From: FEN-1350 sp964386005
GTDB lineage: Bacteria > Planctomycetota > Phycisphaerae > Sedimentisphaerales > Anaerohalosphaeraceae
NCBI GenBank assembly: GCA_964386005.1
Contig: CAYLSB010000001.1
Coordinates: 84,374-148,373, forward strand
DNA length: 64,000 bases
Direction: 5' to 3'
This document shows, in pieces, positions 43,927-52,922 of the stretch. Under the pieces are notes generated by a model. It ran no database searches, was not told the origin of the DNA, and saw only the letters and a program-made list of their open reading frames with translations. Within the stretch, counting starts at the first letter, position 1, and every line of letters begins with the position of its first letter. A program made the position numbers and the translations under genes.

Positions 43927-45450
43927 TTACCGCGTGCTCTCCAGCCAGTGTTCCGCCATCATCGCGAAATCGGGCATACTCACTATACAATCATGGTTAA
44001 TATCGCCGATCGGACAGCTCCCGCACACCTTGAAACGGTAATCGGCGCCATACCCGTTACCGTACGTGATCACCAGGGCTCCCAATAACTCATCGGCGTC
44101 GTTATACCCCGTCAGATAGAATTGGTAATGCTCCAATGGCGCCGAAGGAGCGAGCGACGAATTCCATGCCATTGCCGATGTCCAGAAATCGAACAGCGTC
44201 GCCAGATACCCGAATCCAACCGGATGCTCGGTATCCCGATACCGATCCAGCTTGACATGATACTTCGTCGCCCCCGGCACCGCCTCCCAGGAAAACGCAA
44301 ACGGCTCGCAATTGAACATCATGAAATTGTTCCCGGTGTTCCGGTTGTCCCACGGCTCAATCAAATGGATGATCATCCGGCTGGACAAATCGTAATTCCC
44401 CGCCGCCGCATCCGTCAGGGAGGGCAGGGTGACCGTTTGCACGACATCGAAGTTCCCCGGTTTATGTTGTCCGCCGCTGGCATCAAACCGCATTACAACC
44501 ATCAGCGGCACATTGGGCAGCCCGCTGATCAGAAAACGGCTGCTCTGGGGATCATACCCGAAATCGTATCCTGAAATCGCCTGGGAAGTATTGGCATTAT
44601 TGATCCACATTTCCCCCGGCCGAACCGATGTCCGGTAGTGCAACGGCTGATGATTAAAGAGTACCCGTCCCGCCAGATAACGCGCTTCGGCGACATAGAA
44701 TCCCAGCGACGGCGACAGGTTGTTGGTTTCATCGGACTCATCGATCCATCCATCGGGGTCCACCCGCAGACGGATCGAATAGACCCCGACCGGCCAGCCG
44801 GAATCGTGCCCCACGGCGAAATTGTACGACGTCTGTTGGCCGGGCATCAGCGGAGCCGTATAGGGAATCGTGAAGAATCCCGACCGGGTAAACGTCTCGC
44901 CGTTGCGCGTGCAGCCGGTCAACCGCGCCCGCAGTGTCCCCGATTCCAAAATTCCGGGCCCCAGATTCTTGACGATCGGGGTTGCATAGGTCCACGGGGA
45001 AGCTCCCTGAAGGACCAGGGTTTTGGGAATGTATATATTATCGACCATCAGATCCGGCAATGCAGGGCCGCTGCCGGTCGGCTTGAAATACTCGACCGTG
45101 CTATAGTCCTGGCGCGGATCGCTTGGAATAAAATCATGAAAGGCACTCACATAAAGAGATTGCGGACCCATCTCCCAGAGGGTTAAAGTCACCGTCTTGA
45201 AACCAAAATCATATTCCACCGATACCGGTGCCCAGGCCACCGCCGTCCGAATGCCCCAATCGCACGGCGCCGGCGAACAAGAGGCCCAGGTATGTACCGA
45301 ATACTGGGCTCCCGTTTGGGTAATGCCGATTCGGACGATACCGCCGGTTCCCGAGTCGATGTTCTCCCAGTCACCCACATACGTCGCCTCAACGGTTCCG
45401 CACATTCCCGTCAGGACCATGACCACCGACCTTACCATGACTGGTTTCAT
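43927..45450 (-). CDS. Secreted CARDB protein with dockerin-like C-terminus (paralogue 3)
   Basis: 507 aa: signal peptide (MKPVMVRSVVMVLTGMCGTVEA), N-terminal domain with WASCSPAPCDWG, CARDB domain (LPDLMVDNIYIPKT to ETNNLSPSLGF), and dockerin-like end (INHDCIVSMPDFAMMAEHW). More divergent than paralogues 1 and 2. The start at 45450 has AAAGGAA upstream; six extra codons upstream are the ribosome binding site read as protein. Confidence 0.82.
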   Translation of the reverse strand: MKPVMVRSVVMVLTGMCGTVEATYVGDWENIDSGTGGIVRIGITQTGAQYSVHTWASCSPAPCDWGIRTAVAWAPVSVEYDFGFKTVTLTLWEMGPQSLYVSAFHDFIPSDPRQDYSTVEYFKPTGSGPALPDLMVDNIYIPKTLVLQGASPWTYATPIVKNLGPGILESGTLRARLTGCTRNGETFTRSGFFTIPYTAPLMPGQQTSYNFAVGHDSGWPVGVYSIRLRVDPDGWIDESDETNNLSPSLGFYVAEARYLAGRVLFNHQPLHYRTSVRPGEMWINNANTSQAISGYDFGYDPQSSRFLISGLPNVPLMVVMRFDASGGQHKPGNFDVVQTVTLPSLTDAAAGNYDLSSRMIIHLIEPWDNRNTGNNFMMFNCEPFAFSWEAVPGATKYHVKLDRYRDTEHPVGFGYLATLFDFWTSAMAWNSSLAPSAPLEHYQFYLTGYNDADELLGALVITYGNGYGADYRFKVCGSCPIGDINHDCIVSMPDFAMMAEHWLESTR

Positions 45451-45572
45451 ACTCTGTTTCCTTTCCATCTCCTACATTCGTTTTGTTGATCTCCTTTCTA
45501 TCGGAGTCATTTGTCGCTCGGGGGAAAAACGAAACCGCCCCGCTACGGAACGAAATCCGGCCGTATTCGATT

Positions 45573-47267
45573 TTACGGATTGCACAGATCCCGGGGTTCC
45601 AGGCCGCATAATAACCATTGTGAAGAGAATACAGCCAGATCATCCAGATTCACCCTGCAGTCGCCGTTCAGGTCCGCCTTCGGCGGCGTCGGGCAGCTTC
45701 CGGCCGAGACGGTCAACTCGTACGCTCCGAATGAACCGGCCACTCCCGCCACCCGAAGATAATACGGCTTGGCCTTGACCATCGTTACCGTAAGCCGCGA
45801 ATCGGTCGTCTTGCTGCTCGCATCGTCGTTGCAGGCCGTCTCGGCGCCGCCGCAGCTGTCAACCAGCGCCAGCGTCGTGTCGAACGCCTCGCTGCGAACA
45901 TCGATGGTATATTCCCCGCCCTTGGTCGGCCGAAAAACGTGCCAGGTATCCAGCACATCTTCATAGCCGCATTCGGAAGGTTCGGTCCCCGTCGCCCCGG
46001 TCGTATCGCCCGAATACGGAACTCCGACCGTCACAACCACCGCATCCGTGCACCGGTCATTGGGAACTTGCCAGATCCGAGCGCCCAAAATCTGCACATA
46101 CATTTGATCCACGTCCATATCCGACCAGACGACATAGTCGCCGCCGGCGACCGGCGAATTGAACGGCATTTGCGATAGGGTCGCCACCGGAAAATCCGTT
46201 CCCGTTGCCAGGTCGAATCCGCGAAGCTCATAGGTTACCGGGTCCGTCATCCAATTTTCGGAATTCCAGAACAAAAGGTTTTTCGAAAGAACAGGGATCG
46301 CCATTGAACTCACACCCGTCGAAATCAGACGCCGTGCCCCCAGATCGAATCCCCAGATGTTTGAACCGCCCATGTCCGGCCAGACCGCGTATTGTTCATT
46401 GACGGTAAGAGACCAACTGTCCACACCGCCGGAAGCCATTTGAAATAGTTGGCGGGTCACGCCGTCGAATCCGTACAACGATTGTCCCCCCGAAAGCAAC
46501 CATAAGATGTAATTGCCGCCGATCCGCACGGAATACGAATCGACCATTTGATTCGTAATCCGAAATTTCTCCCGCTTGGCCAGATCGAAACCGAACAGGC
46601 CCGCTTCCATTGGATCCGCCGGCGTTTCCGTCCAGACGGCAAACCGGTCGTTCATGGCCAAACCCATCGCATCAAACATTCCCGCATCGCTGATCACGAA
46701 TTCCTGGCGTGTCGAAAGCTGATAGCCGGTCAATACCGGGGGCCATGACATCGTCGCCCAGACCAGGTAGTCGCCCGCGGCCCGAAGGTTCCAGGTATCG
46801 ATCTCGGCGGTGGTGATCACAAACATCTCTCCCGATTCCAGATCCATTCCATGCAACGTCATATCCATCATGCCCCGATAGATGACAAATCGACCCGTCA
46901 GTCGAAGACTCATGCCATCGACATCCGAGATCGGAAGGATCAATCGTCGCCGCGTGGCCAGTTCGAACGCGTTCCAGTTCATCATCGAATTGTCCGACCA
47001 CACCATATAGGATTCATTGAGTACCCATCCCATCGGCGCCCCGGCCACGATCGGAAACGATTCCCGTTCCTCCAAATCATACCCGAACCACTGCATCAAC
47101 ATCGAGCCCTGCCAGACGAAAAAATCCCCGACAATCCTGTTTTCCATTCCTCCCCCGCCCTGGTTGGCGATCATGAAGATTTCCGGGTTATAACTCAAAC
47201 TCCATGCCAGCGGCGCAACCAATCCCATTGTAATAATTCCCATCCATATCGTCCGCTTCGTTTTCAT
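45573..47267 (-). CDS. Secreted TolB-like propeller/PPC protein with dockerin-like C-terminus
   Basis: 564 aa. After a signal peptide comes a series of repeats of about 50 residues with the pattern xxVWx(D/S)...xGFDLAT, as in TolB-like beta-propellers (about residues 30-385). It is followed by a PPC (bacterial pre-peptidase C-terminal) domain with DTWHVFRPTKGGEYTIDV and TTLALVDSCGG, and a dockerin-like repeat (LNGDCRVNLDDLAVFSSQW). ACAGGAGAAAACG precedes the ATG at 47267. Unusually rich in Met and Trp. Role unknown; a propeller plus PPC suggests binding to a polymer. Confidence 0.8.
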   Translation of the reverse strand: MKTKRTIWMGIITMGLVAPLAWSLSYNPEIFMIANQGGGGMENRIVGDFFVWQGSMLMQWFGYDLEERESFPIVAGAPMGWVLNESYMVWSDNSMMNWNAFELATRRRLILPISDVDGMSLRLTGRFVIYRGMMDMTLHGMDLESGEMFVITTAEIDTWNLRAAGDYLVWATMSWPPVLTGYQLSTRQEFVISDAGMFDAMGLAMNDRFAVWTETPADPMEAGLFGFDLAKREKFRITNQMVDSYSVRIGGNYILWLLSGGQSLYGFDGVTRQLFQMASGGVDSWSLTVNEQYAVWPDMGGSNIWGFDLGARRLISTGVSSMAIPVLSKNLLFWNSENWMTDPVTYELRGFDLATGTDFPVATLSQMPFNSPVAGGDYVVWSDMDVDQMYVQILGARIWQVPNDRCTDAVVVTVGVPYSGDTTGATGTEPSECGYEDVLDTWHVFRPTKGGEYTIDVRSEAFDTTLALVDSCGGAETACNDDASSKTTDSRLTVTMVKAKPYYLRVAGVAGSFGAYELTVSAGSCPTPPKADLNGDCRVNLDDLAVFSSQWLLCGLEPRDLCNP

Positions 47268-47799
47268 CGTTTTCTCCTGTTCCGTCTCGTACATGAATTT
47301 TTTCCTGCCGACCTGTTTAGGGTTTCAGCCCGCCATGGCTACCGTAGATGCTGAATGTCCCATATCCTGTCAAATCGTCCCCGCTGTAGGGGCGGATGGC
47401 GTCCGCCCCTATCAGGGGGGTAGATTCTGAATGTCCCATTTCCTGTCGGATCGTCCCTCCGCGCAGCGTCTCACCCCGGCCCATACGGCCGATGAATGAT
47501 CTGCGGGAATCTCCTCTCCGTGCTGCATACCCTGTCTCTCCGTTCAAAGGGTGCTCAAAAAACAGTACCCATTCAAAACACTCTCATTATACAAACTCTC
47601 CGATCCGCATTCCATGCCTTCCGCACAATATTTTTCGCGGATTTTGGGGGGAGGCGGTACACAAATGACGCCGCGAGCCGCGGTATTCACGAATGACTTT
47701 GTTCCCTCATCCCGCCGGGCATAATCCAATCCTGTGGGTGACGATCGGAATGAAATATCCGTATCCGGTTTTACGAGTCTATCGGAAAATCGGCCGGTC
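47268..47799. other. Intergenic region with repeats
   Basis: About 530 bases without a gene. Two imperfect copies of a 35-base unit (TGAATGTCCCAT-TCCTGTC--ATCGTCCC, near 47350 and 47430) flank the palindrome GGGGCGGATGGCGTCCGCCCC (about 47391-47411). A possible minus-strand -10 TATAAT is at 47586-47591. Confidence 0.6.
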
Positions 47800-49866
47800 T
47801 CATTGGGCCTTCTCGAGAATTACATTATCCAGATAGGTCAGATCCGGTCCGGTTCTCCACTCGGCGTTGATATACAATCCCTGCAGATCCGAAAGGACCT
47901 CCAGCATGTCGGCATCGGCCGCCGCCGCTCCCGTCCGGGAATTGACTTTCCAGCCGGCTCCGACCAGCGGTACGGTTCGATGTGTCCAGACGCCGACGGG
48001 GGTCGGCATAACCGAATAGTACAGGTTCTTGGCCGCGCCGTGGAGAATCACGGCCGGATAAGCGACATTGTCGCTGTAATTAATCAGGATATCAAACCGA
48101 AGGTTCCTTCCGAAGGACTTCGACTGATTTCCCAGAAAGGCCGTCGGCGCCGAGAAAAACGTTTCCGCATACCAGTCTTCGGCGCCGATGCCGCCGCCCG
48201 ACAAACCCGAACCGGCGCCCCAGGCCGGAGCCGCGCCGCCGGTGACCGGTAATCCATACCCGCTTTGAACCTGTACCACCAGCCAGCCCTCGGCGCCCGC
48301 GTCGAAGGTACTGACAATGTTGCGACTCCACGGATCGGTCAAAAGCCAGTGCTCGGATACAACCGCAAAATCCTCGATATCCGCTACGCCGTCTCCCGTC
48401 GCATCCGCCGCACCGGCCGTCGCGGATGTATCGGCAAGCCAACGCTGGCTCAAATACAGCAGATCCTCCAGCGCCACGCCATCCGGGCAATCGAAATCGC
48501 CGACCCGACTACGCTGCCACGCCAATCGCGGATAATCGACTTCGTCGATGCACATTCGCCATATATCCTCCGTCCCATTGGCCGACTCGCCGACAAAATC
48601 CCAACCGGCATCCGTAAAGGTCGCCAACGTCTTCATCTCCGCGGTGGTCTTACCTGTACCCATCGTGCTGGTCACAATTTCAGAAGTTTGTACGTCCCAG
48701 AAATTTCCAGAATCTTCAAAAGCGCCGCCGGTTGTCTTACTGCCGCATAATCCCCCGACATCGGATGTGCCTGTCGGCTTTCCATTCGAATAACAATGAA
48801 CGATCTTCCCTTTGTAATTACTTCCCGCCAATCCTCCAATGGACTCGGTACCCTCAACAGAACACTCCGAGTAACAATTCGTGATTTCGCCGATATTGCT
48901 TCCGACCAGCCCACCCACGATATTTAAGCCCATGACCGATCCGGATATGCGACAATTCCGAATGGTTCCGCTGTTAGAACCGACCAGACAACCGACAGAA
49001 TTTCCCCCCTCTAATGAACCGCCTTCGATCCAGCAATTCTGGATTAATCCGCCTTCCTCTACTGTGCCGGCCAGAATTCCGGCAGTTGATATGACAAAAA
49101 TTTCTCCGCAGCGGACGCTATCCACAACAACCGTCGGTGAAATCAGGCCGAGATTCAGAACCACTCCATTCTCGACAACCCCTCGAAACAATCCGACTTC
49201 AAAACATCCCTTTGAGATAGTAAGGCCTGAAAGCGTATGCCCTTGACCGTCAAAAGTCCCACAGAATCCTTTCCAAAGCGCAAAGTACCGTTCCTCCCCG
49301 ATTAAATTCAGATCCCAGCCCGTATAAGAACTCATATCCAGATCCGCCATCAGGACAAAATGCTCATCCCAGTCCTTGGGATGTTCCCCGATGGCATTCA
49401 TCTGTTCGGCTGTCCGGATCTGATAGGGATCTTCGGCCGTCCCCGTCCCGCCGCCGTACGGCGATGGCTGATCCACCTCCACATTCAATTCCACCTCCAC
49501 GGTCTGAGTCATGGTGTCCGAGTTATCGTACCATACCTTTACAAGCACGGTTCCGAAATACTTTCCTTTGGCAAGCCCGCTGGCATCGATCGATAAATGC
49601 GTCTCATTGAGAGGCGAGTAAAAACGGCCGAATACCGGATCAACGGATAACCAATCGCATGCAGCGCCAGTCCCTGCCGACCAATTATCCGGCCCCTCAC
49701 AGATCTCTGTTAATACCAACGATTGCGAGGGCGGATTGACCCCGGCCTGATCCGCTGTGAAAACATAAGAATCGGACGAAAGGAAGACACAGTCCAACCA
49801 TTGTCCTGAGACTTGTGATATGCTCATCATCCCCGCCAATACAATAATCAAAACGTTCATTTTCAT
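47800..49866 (-). CDS. Secreted GLUG-repeat protein with laminin-B-like end
   Basis: 688 aa. Signal peptide; a BACON-like beta domain (about residues 20-125); a GLUG-repeat solenoid (about 130-400; repeats of GGLVGxNxGxIxNCYSxG type); a dockerin-like pair (DCPDGVALEDLLYLSQRWL, then GDGVADIEDFAVVSEHW); and a C-terminal laminin-B/CBM-like jelly roll (STFDAGAEGWL). ATG 49866 is preceded by AAGGAGA-ATGAAC, a leader also found before two other GLUG genes. The dockerin-like unit here is internal. Probably a surface polymer-binding protein. Confidence 0.82.
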   Translation of the reverse strand: MKMNVLIIVLAGMMSISQVSGQWLDCVFLSSDSYVFTADQAGVNPPSQSLVLTEICEGPDNWSAGTGAACDWLSVDPVFGRFYSPLNETHLSIDASGLAKGKYFGTVLVKVWYDNSDTMTQTVEVELNVEVDQPSPYGGGTGTAEDPYQIRTAEQMNAIGEHPKDWDEHFVLMADLDMSSYTGWDLNLIGEERYFALWKGFCGTFDGQGHTLSGLTISKGCFEVGLFRGVVENGVVLNLGLISPTVVVDSVRCGEIFVISTAGILAGTVEEGGLIQNCWIEGGSLEGGNSVGCLVGSNSGTIRNCRISGSVMGLNIVGGLVGSNIGEITNCYSECSVEGTESIGGLAGSNYKGKIVHCYSNGKPTGTSDVGGLCGSKTTGGAFEDSGNFWDVQTSEIVTSTMGTGKTTAEMKTLATFTDAGWDFVGESANGTEDIWRMCIDEVDYPRLAWQRSRVGDFDCPDGVALEDLLYLSQRWLADTSATAGAADATGDGVADIEDFAVVSEHWLLTDPWSRNIVSTFDAGAEGWLVVQVQSGYGLPVTGGAAPAWGAGSGLSGGGIGAEDWYAETFFSAPTAFLGNQSKSFGRNLRFDILINYSDNVAYPAVILHGAAKNLYYSVMPTPVGVWTHRTVPLVGAGWKVNSRTGAAAADADMLEVLSDLQGLYINAEWRTGPDLTYLDNVILEKAQ

Positions 49867-49935
49867 GTTCATTCTCCTTTTGATTAACCCCAATCCATCT
49901 TTGAGCCAGTTCGATTTCAGGATCGCACAGTCTGG

Positions 49936-50013
49936 AAAAAGGTGTCAGGCACTCTACCCGGAAAATCCGACGGCAATCCTACGGCTCACACCGAAAGTGC
50001 CTGACACCTTTTT
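49936..50013. repeat. GGTGTCAGGCACT element (variant of the GGTGTCAGACACC family)
   Basis: Ends AAAAAGGTGTCAGGCACT and AGTGCCTGACACC plus Ts are inverted repeats around about 40 bases. It lies 15 bases past the stop of the SUMF1/GLUG gene. Confidence 0.8.
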
Positions 50014-50028
50014 CGACGCCGAAAAAAA

Positions 50029-52230
50029 TTATTGCCAACCCAGAACCACGCGGAACCCGCAGACAACCGTGCAATGATCCGGGGACATGCTGATGCGATG
50101 AGCCACGCGGCACATCGAGGCGTCGTTGTACCATGAACCGCCGCGACGAACCCGTTGGCTGCCGGTCGTCGGGCCTGTCGGATTATTCTGCGGGCCGGAA
50201 TCATAACTGCCGTACCGATCGTTACACCACTCCATGACATTGCCGGCCATGTCATAGAGCTCATAACCATTGGCCCCGCTGTTCGTCGGATAGCTGGATG
50301 TGCTGTCGTACCAGTGATAGAATGTTTTATATTTCAGCATCCCGTCAAAAAATCCCACGGGCGAGGAAGATGGATCGGGATCCATCCACAGGGGATGATA
50401 ACCATGGGTCGAACTGACATCATACAAAAACGTGCCGTCGCTTTCATAATTGGCCTGACTGTGCGCGATCGTGTCGCCCCAGGGAAAGCGTTTGCCCGAA
50501 AGTTCGCCTCGGGCGGCGTATTCCCACTCGGCCTCGGTGGGCAGACGATAACCATTCTTCGTGAAATCGCACTCCCACGTCGAAAGATCGTAGCAGGGCT
50601 CCCGCCCGGCCTGCTGGCTGCGCCAGTTGCAATAAGCGACAGCCCCATGCCAACTTACGCACACTATCGGGTCGTTGATCATGCTGCGGCCGCTTCGGTC
50701 GAGGACGCTGAAAACACCTCCGGTAAAATCAATCCGGCTTTCGGGATTCGAAGTATGGGTGTGACAATACACCAGAGTCGTTCCGGTCCCCGCGACCAGC
50801 CCCTCGGACACAAAGATCGTTCCGCTGGCCAGGGCGGAATTGAGAAAATCACAATAGTGCTGATAGGTAATTTCGTACTTGTCCATATAGAATGGACTGA
50901 GCGTTACGGGATGCGTCGGGATTTCATCGCTATCGCCTTCTGAGAAACTGTCGCCCATCGAAAACGATCCGCCGGGGATTCGAACCAGATCCACCGGGAT
51001 CTTTCCCCCTTTCATCCACTGGGACGCAAACAGCGCGAAGTCCTCCAGATCCACTCTCCCGTCGCGGTTCAGATCCGCCGACCACGTTGTCTGCCCCGAC
51101 CCGGCCGGCTGCAGATACGGATAGCCGACGCCCTCGTTGATTCCCCAGGTCTCGGAAAAATCCCAAATGGCGGCCGCAAATGTCGATTTTGTCTTCATCT
51201 CCGCCGTCGTCTTGCCCGTTCCCATCGCGCTGGTCGTCAGTTGCGAGGTCTCCTTGTCCCAGAAATTCCTGCCGTCCGCATAATGGCCGCCGGTATTGAT
51301 AAGGCCGCAAAAGCCGCCGACATTGGAAGACCCGGTCGGCTTGCCGATGGAGTAGCACTGCATGACCTTTCCCTGGTTGTTCCACCCCACAAAACCTCCG
51401 ACATGCCATTTACTGGCGACGGGTCCCGTGGCATACGAATCGGCGACCATCCCTTTGTTCTGCCCCACCAGCCCCCCGGCGTCATAGTCGCTGGTCACCA
51501 GACCCGAGGCATGGCAGCCGATAATGGTGCCGCCGGTGTCATTGAGTCCCACCAACCCGCCGATGGTTCCGTGACCCGTAACCGGACTTGTGGCATAACA
51601 AGACCGGATCGTTCCCCAGTTGTATCCGACCAAACTGCCGATCGATCCATTCCCGGAAGCAATGGGGGCATAGACGGTGACGGCCGAGTGGCAGGACTGA
51701 ACTGTGCCAAAGTAAATACAGGCCACCAAACCGCCAATATCCGCCGACGAACCGAAGGTTGAACCGGTAACCGATCCGGTGGCATGGCAGCCGACAACCT
51801 CTCCGCCGGTACAGACCCCCAACAAGCCGCCGGTGCGTCTTCGCCCTGTTATCGCCAGACCCTCGGCGCCGAGATTGCGAATCCTGCCCGGAAAGTGCAG
51901 ATACCCGAAGAGGCCAACCTCGTCGTTGTTCGGCAGGTTGACCACGGCGTTCCGAATCACATGGCCGTTACCGTCAAAGACCCCGATAAACGACTTCGTC
52001 GTACTGTTACCGACCGGCGTCAAAGTGATTCCGCTCAAGTCGATGTCGTTGACCAGGATAAAATGCTTGTTCCAGTCCGCGGATGTAGCCATCAACTCCT
52101 GCCAGTCGGCCGCCGTCTTGATCTGATACGGATTGTTTGCCGATCCGTCCCCGCCGGAATACACTCCGGCCAACGCCCCGGCTGAAAACACCATCCCCAC
52201 CAACGCCACAAATGCCATTTCCCTCTTCAT
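50029..52230 (-). CDS. Secreted GLUG-dockerin protein fused to a formylglycine-generating-enzyme-like domain
   Basis: 733 aa. Signal peptide, GLUG solenoid (about 25-370), a dockerin-like repeat in the middle (LNRDGRVDLEDFALFASQW) and then a C-terminal FGE-sulfatase/SUMF1 domain: VRIPGGSFSMGD, KYEITYQHYCDFLNSA, GYRLPTEAEWEYAARGE, YDMAGNVMEWCNDR, VRRGGSWYND and a final CGFRVVL. True FGEs have active-site cysteines; whether this one is active or is a binding module was not settled. Start at 52230 by analogy with the GLUG genes that share the ATGAAC leader. Confidence 0.87.
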   Translation of the reverse strand: MKREMAFVALVGMVFSAGALAGVYSGGDGSANNPYQIKTAADWQELMATSADWNKHFILVNDIDLSGITLTPVGNSTTKSFIGVFDGNGHVIRNAVVNLPNNDEVGLFGYLHFPGRIRNLGAEGLAITGRRRTGGLLGVCTGGEVVGCHATGSVTGSTFGSSADIGGLVACIYFGTVQSCHSAVTVYAPIASGNGSIGSLVGYNWGTIRSCYATSPVTGHGTIGGLVGLNDTGGTIIGCHASGLVTSDYDAGGLVGQNKGMVADSYATGPVASKWHVGGFVGWNNQGKVMQCYSIGKPTGSSNVGGFCGLINTGGHYADGRNFWDKETSQLTTSAMGTGKTTAEMKTKSTFAAAIWDFSETWGINEGVGYPYLQPAGSGQTTWSADLNRDGRVDLEDFALFASQWMKGGKIPVDLVRIPGGSFSMGDSFSEGDSDEIPTHPVTLSPFYMDKYEITYQHYCDFLNSALASGTIFVSEGLVAGTGTTLVYCHTHTSNPESRIDFTGGVFSVLDRSGRSMINDPIVCVSWHGAVAYCNWRSQQAGREPCYDLSTWECDFTKNGYRLPTEAEWEYAARGELSGKRFPWGDTIAHSQANYESDGTFLYDVSSTHGYHPLWMDPDPSSSPVGFFDGMLKYKTFYHWYDSTSSYPTNSGANGYELYDMAGNVMEWCNDRYGSYDSGPQNNPTGPTTGSQRVRRGGSWYNDASMCRVAHRISMSPDHCTVVCGFRVVLGWQ

Positions 52231-52538
52231 GTTCATTCCCCTTTCCAAATTTTCTTGCCGGCTCTAACAAAACACATTTTGTTATTCCGGCGTAGGGGCG
52301 GACGCCGTCCGCCCGAATTCAAATTGGGCACACACCGTGTGCCCCTACCGGTCGAGTCAATCTGGGCATGATACAACCGTCCAGTCTGTAAATAAATCCC
52401 ATCCCGCGCAGCGGGATTCCACATCTTTTATTTTGTATCTTTGCTTTTTGATTTCTTCCGGCGGACGCCGTCCGCCTTTTGTGTCTTCTTATCCAAATTT
52501 CTGAAGCTTTTTAATTCAACCGGTTTTCAGAACCGTTC
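52231..52538. repeat. Intergenic repeats (GGGCGGACG-CGTCCGCCC and GGGCACAC-GTGTGCCC families)
   Basis: Palindromes GGGGCGGACGCCGTCCGCCC (about 52293-52315) and GGGCACACACCGTGTGCCCC (about 52326-52347), then ATCCCATCCCGCGCAGCGGGATTCC (about 52397-52422). The same families occur at 47391 and 63738-64000; a relative of the last one is at 36732-36755. No gene seen. Confidence 0.75.
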
Positions 52539-52922
52539 CTATTTCAGCGGCCAGTCGGATGGGCAGCGGTCCATCCACCAGGCCGACAACACCGCAAAGT
52601 CGGATAGATCCACCTTGCCGCTGGCGTCCAGATCGGCCGGGATCGCGCCAATCGTTAGCCATGCCTCGGCGATCCGTGACAGGTCCGTCAGGTTCACCAC
52701 GCATCCAAAACTCCCCGGCCAGTAACCCGCGCTATGGACATATACTCCGCCGCTGCTGACGCCCGTATCCGCCTGCCCGATCGTTCCCGTCAGCGAATAC
52801 GGCCCGCCCGTACTTGTCCCGCCGCCGCCGTCGATGGTGTACCACGGAATCTCATACTCCGCCGCAAATCCCGCCGCCGTCAGGATCACGACGATCACAA
52901 TGTCTACGTTCATCGTTTTCAT
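52539..52922 (-). CDS. Small secreted dockerin-bearing protein
   Basis: 127 aa: a short hydrophobic start, a beta segment IDGGGGTSTGGPYSLTGTIG common in planctomycete secreted proteins, then two dockerin-like repeats (CVVNLTDLSRIAEAW and ASGKVDLSDFAVLSAWW). It overlaps the stop of the collagen-like gene by four bases (ATGA, 52919-52922), so translation is probably coupled and the two products may work together. Confidence 0.78.
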   Translation of the reverse strand: MKTMNVDIVIVVILTAAGFAAEYEIPWYTIDGGGGTSTGGPYSLTGTIGQADTGVSSGGVYVHSAGYWPGSFGCVVNLTDLSRIAEAWLTIGAIPADLDASGKVDLSDFAVLSAWWMDRCPSDWPLK

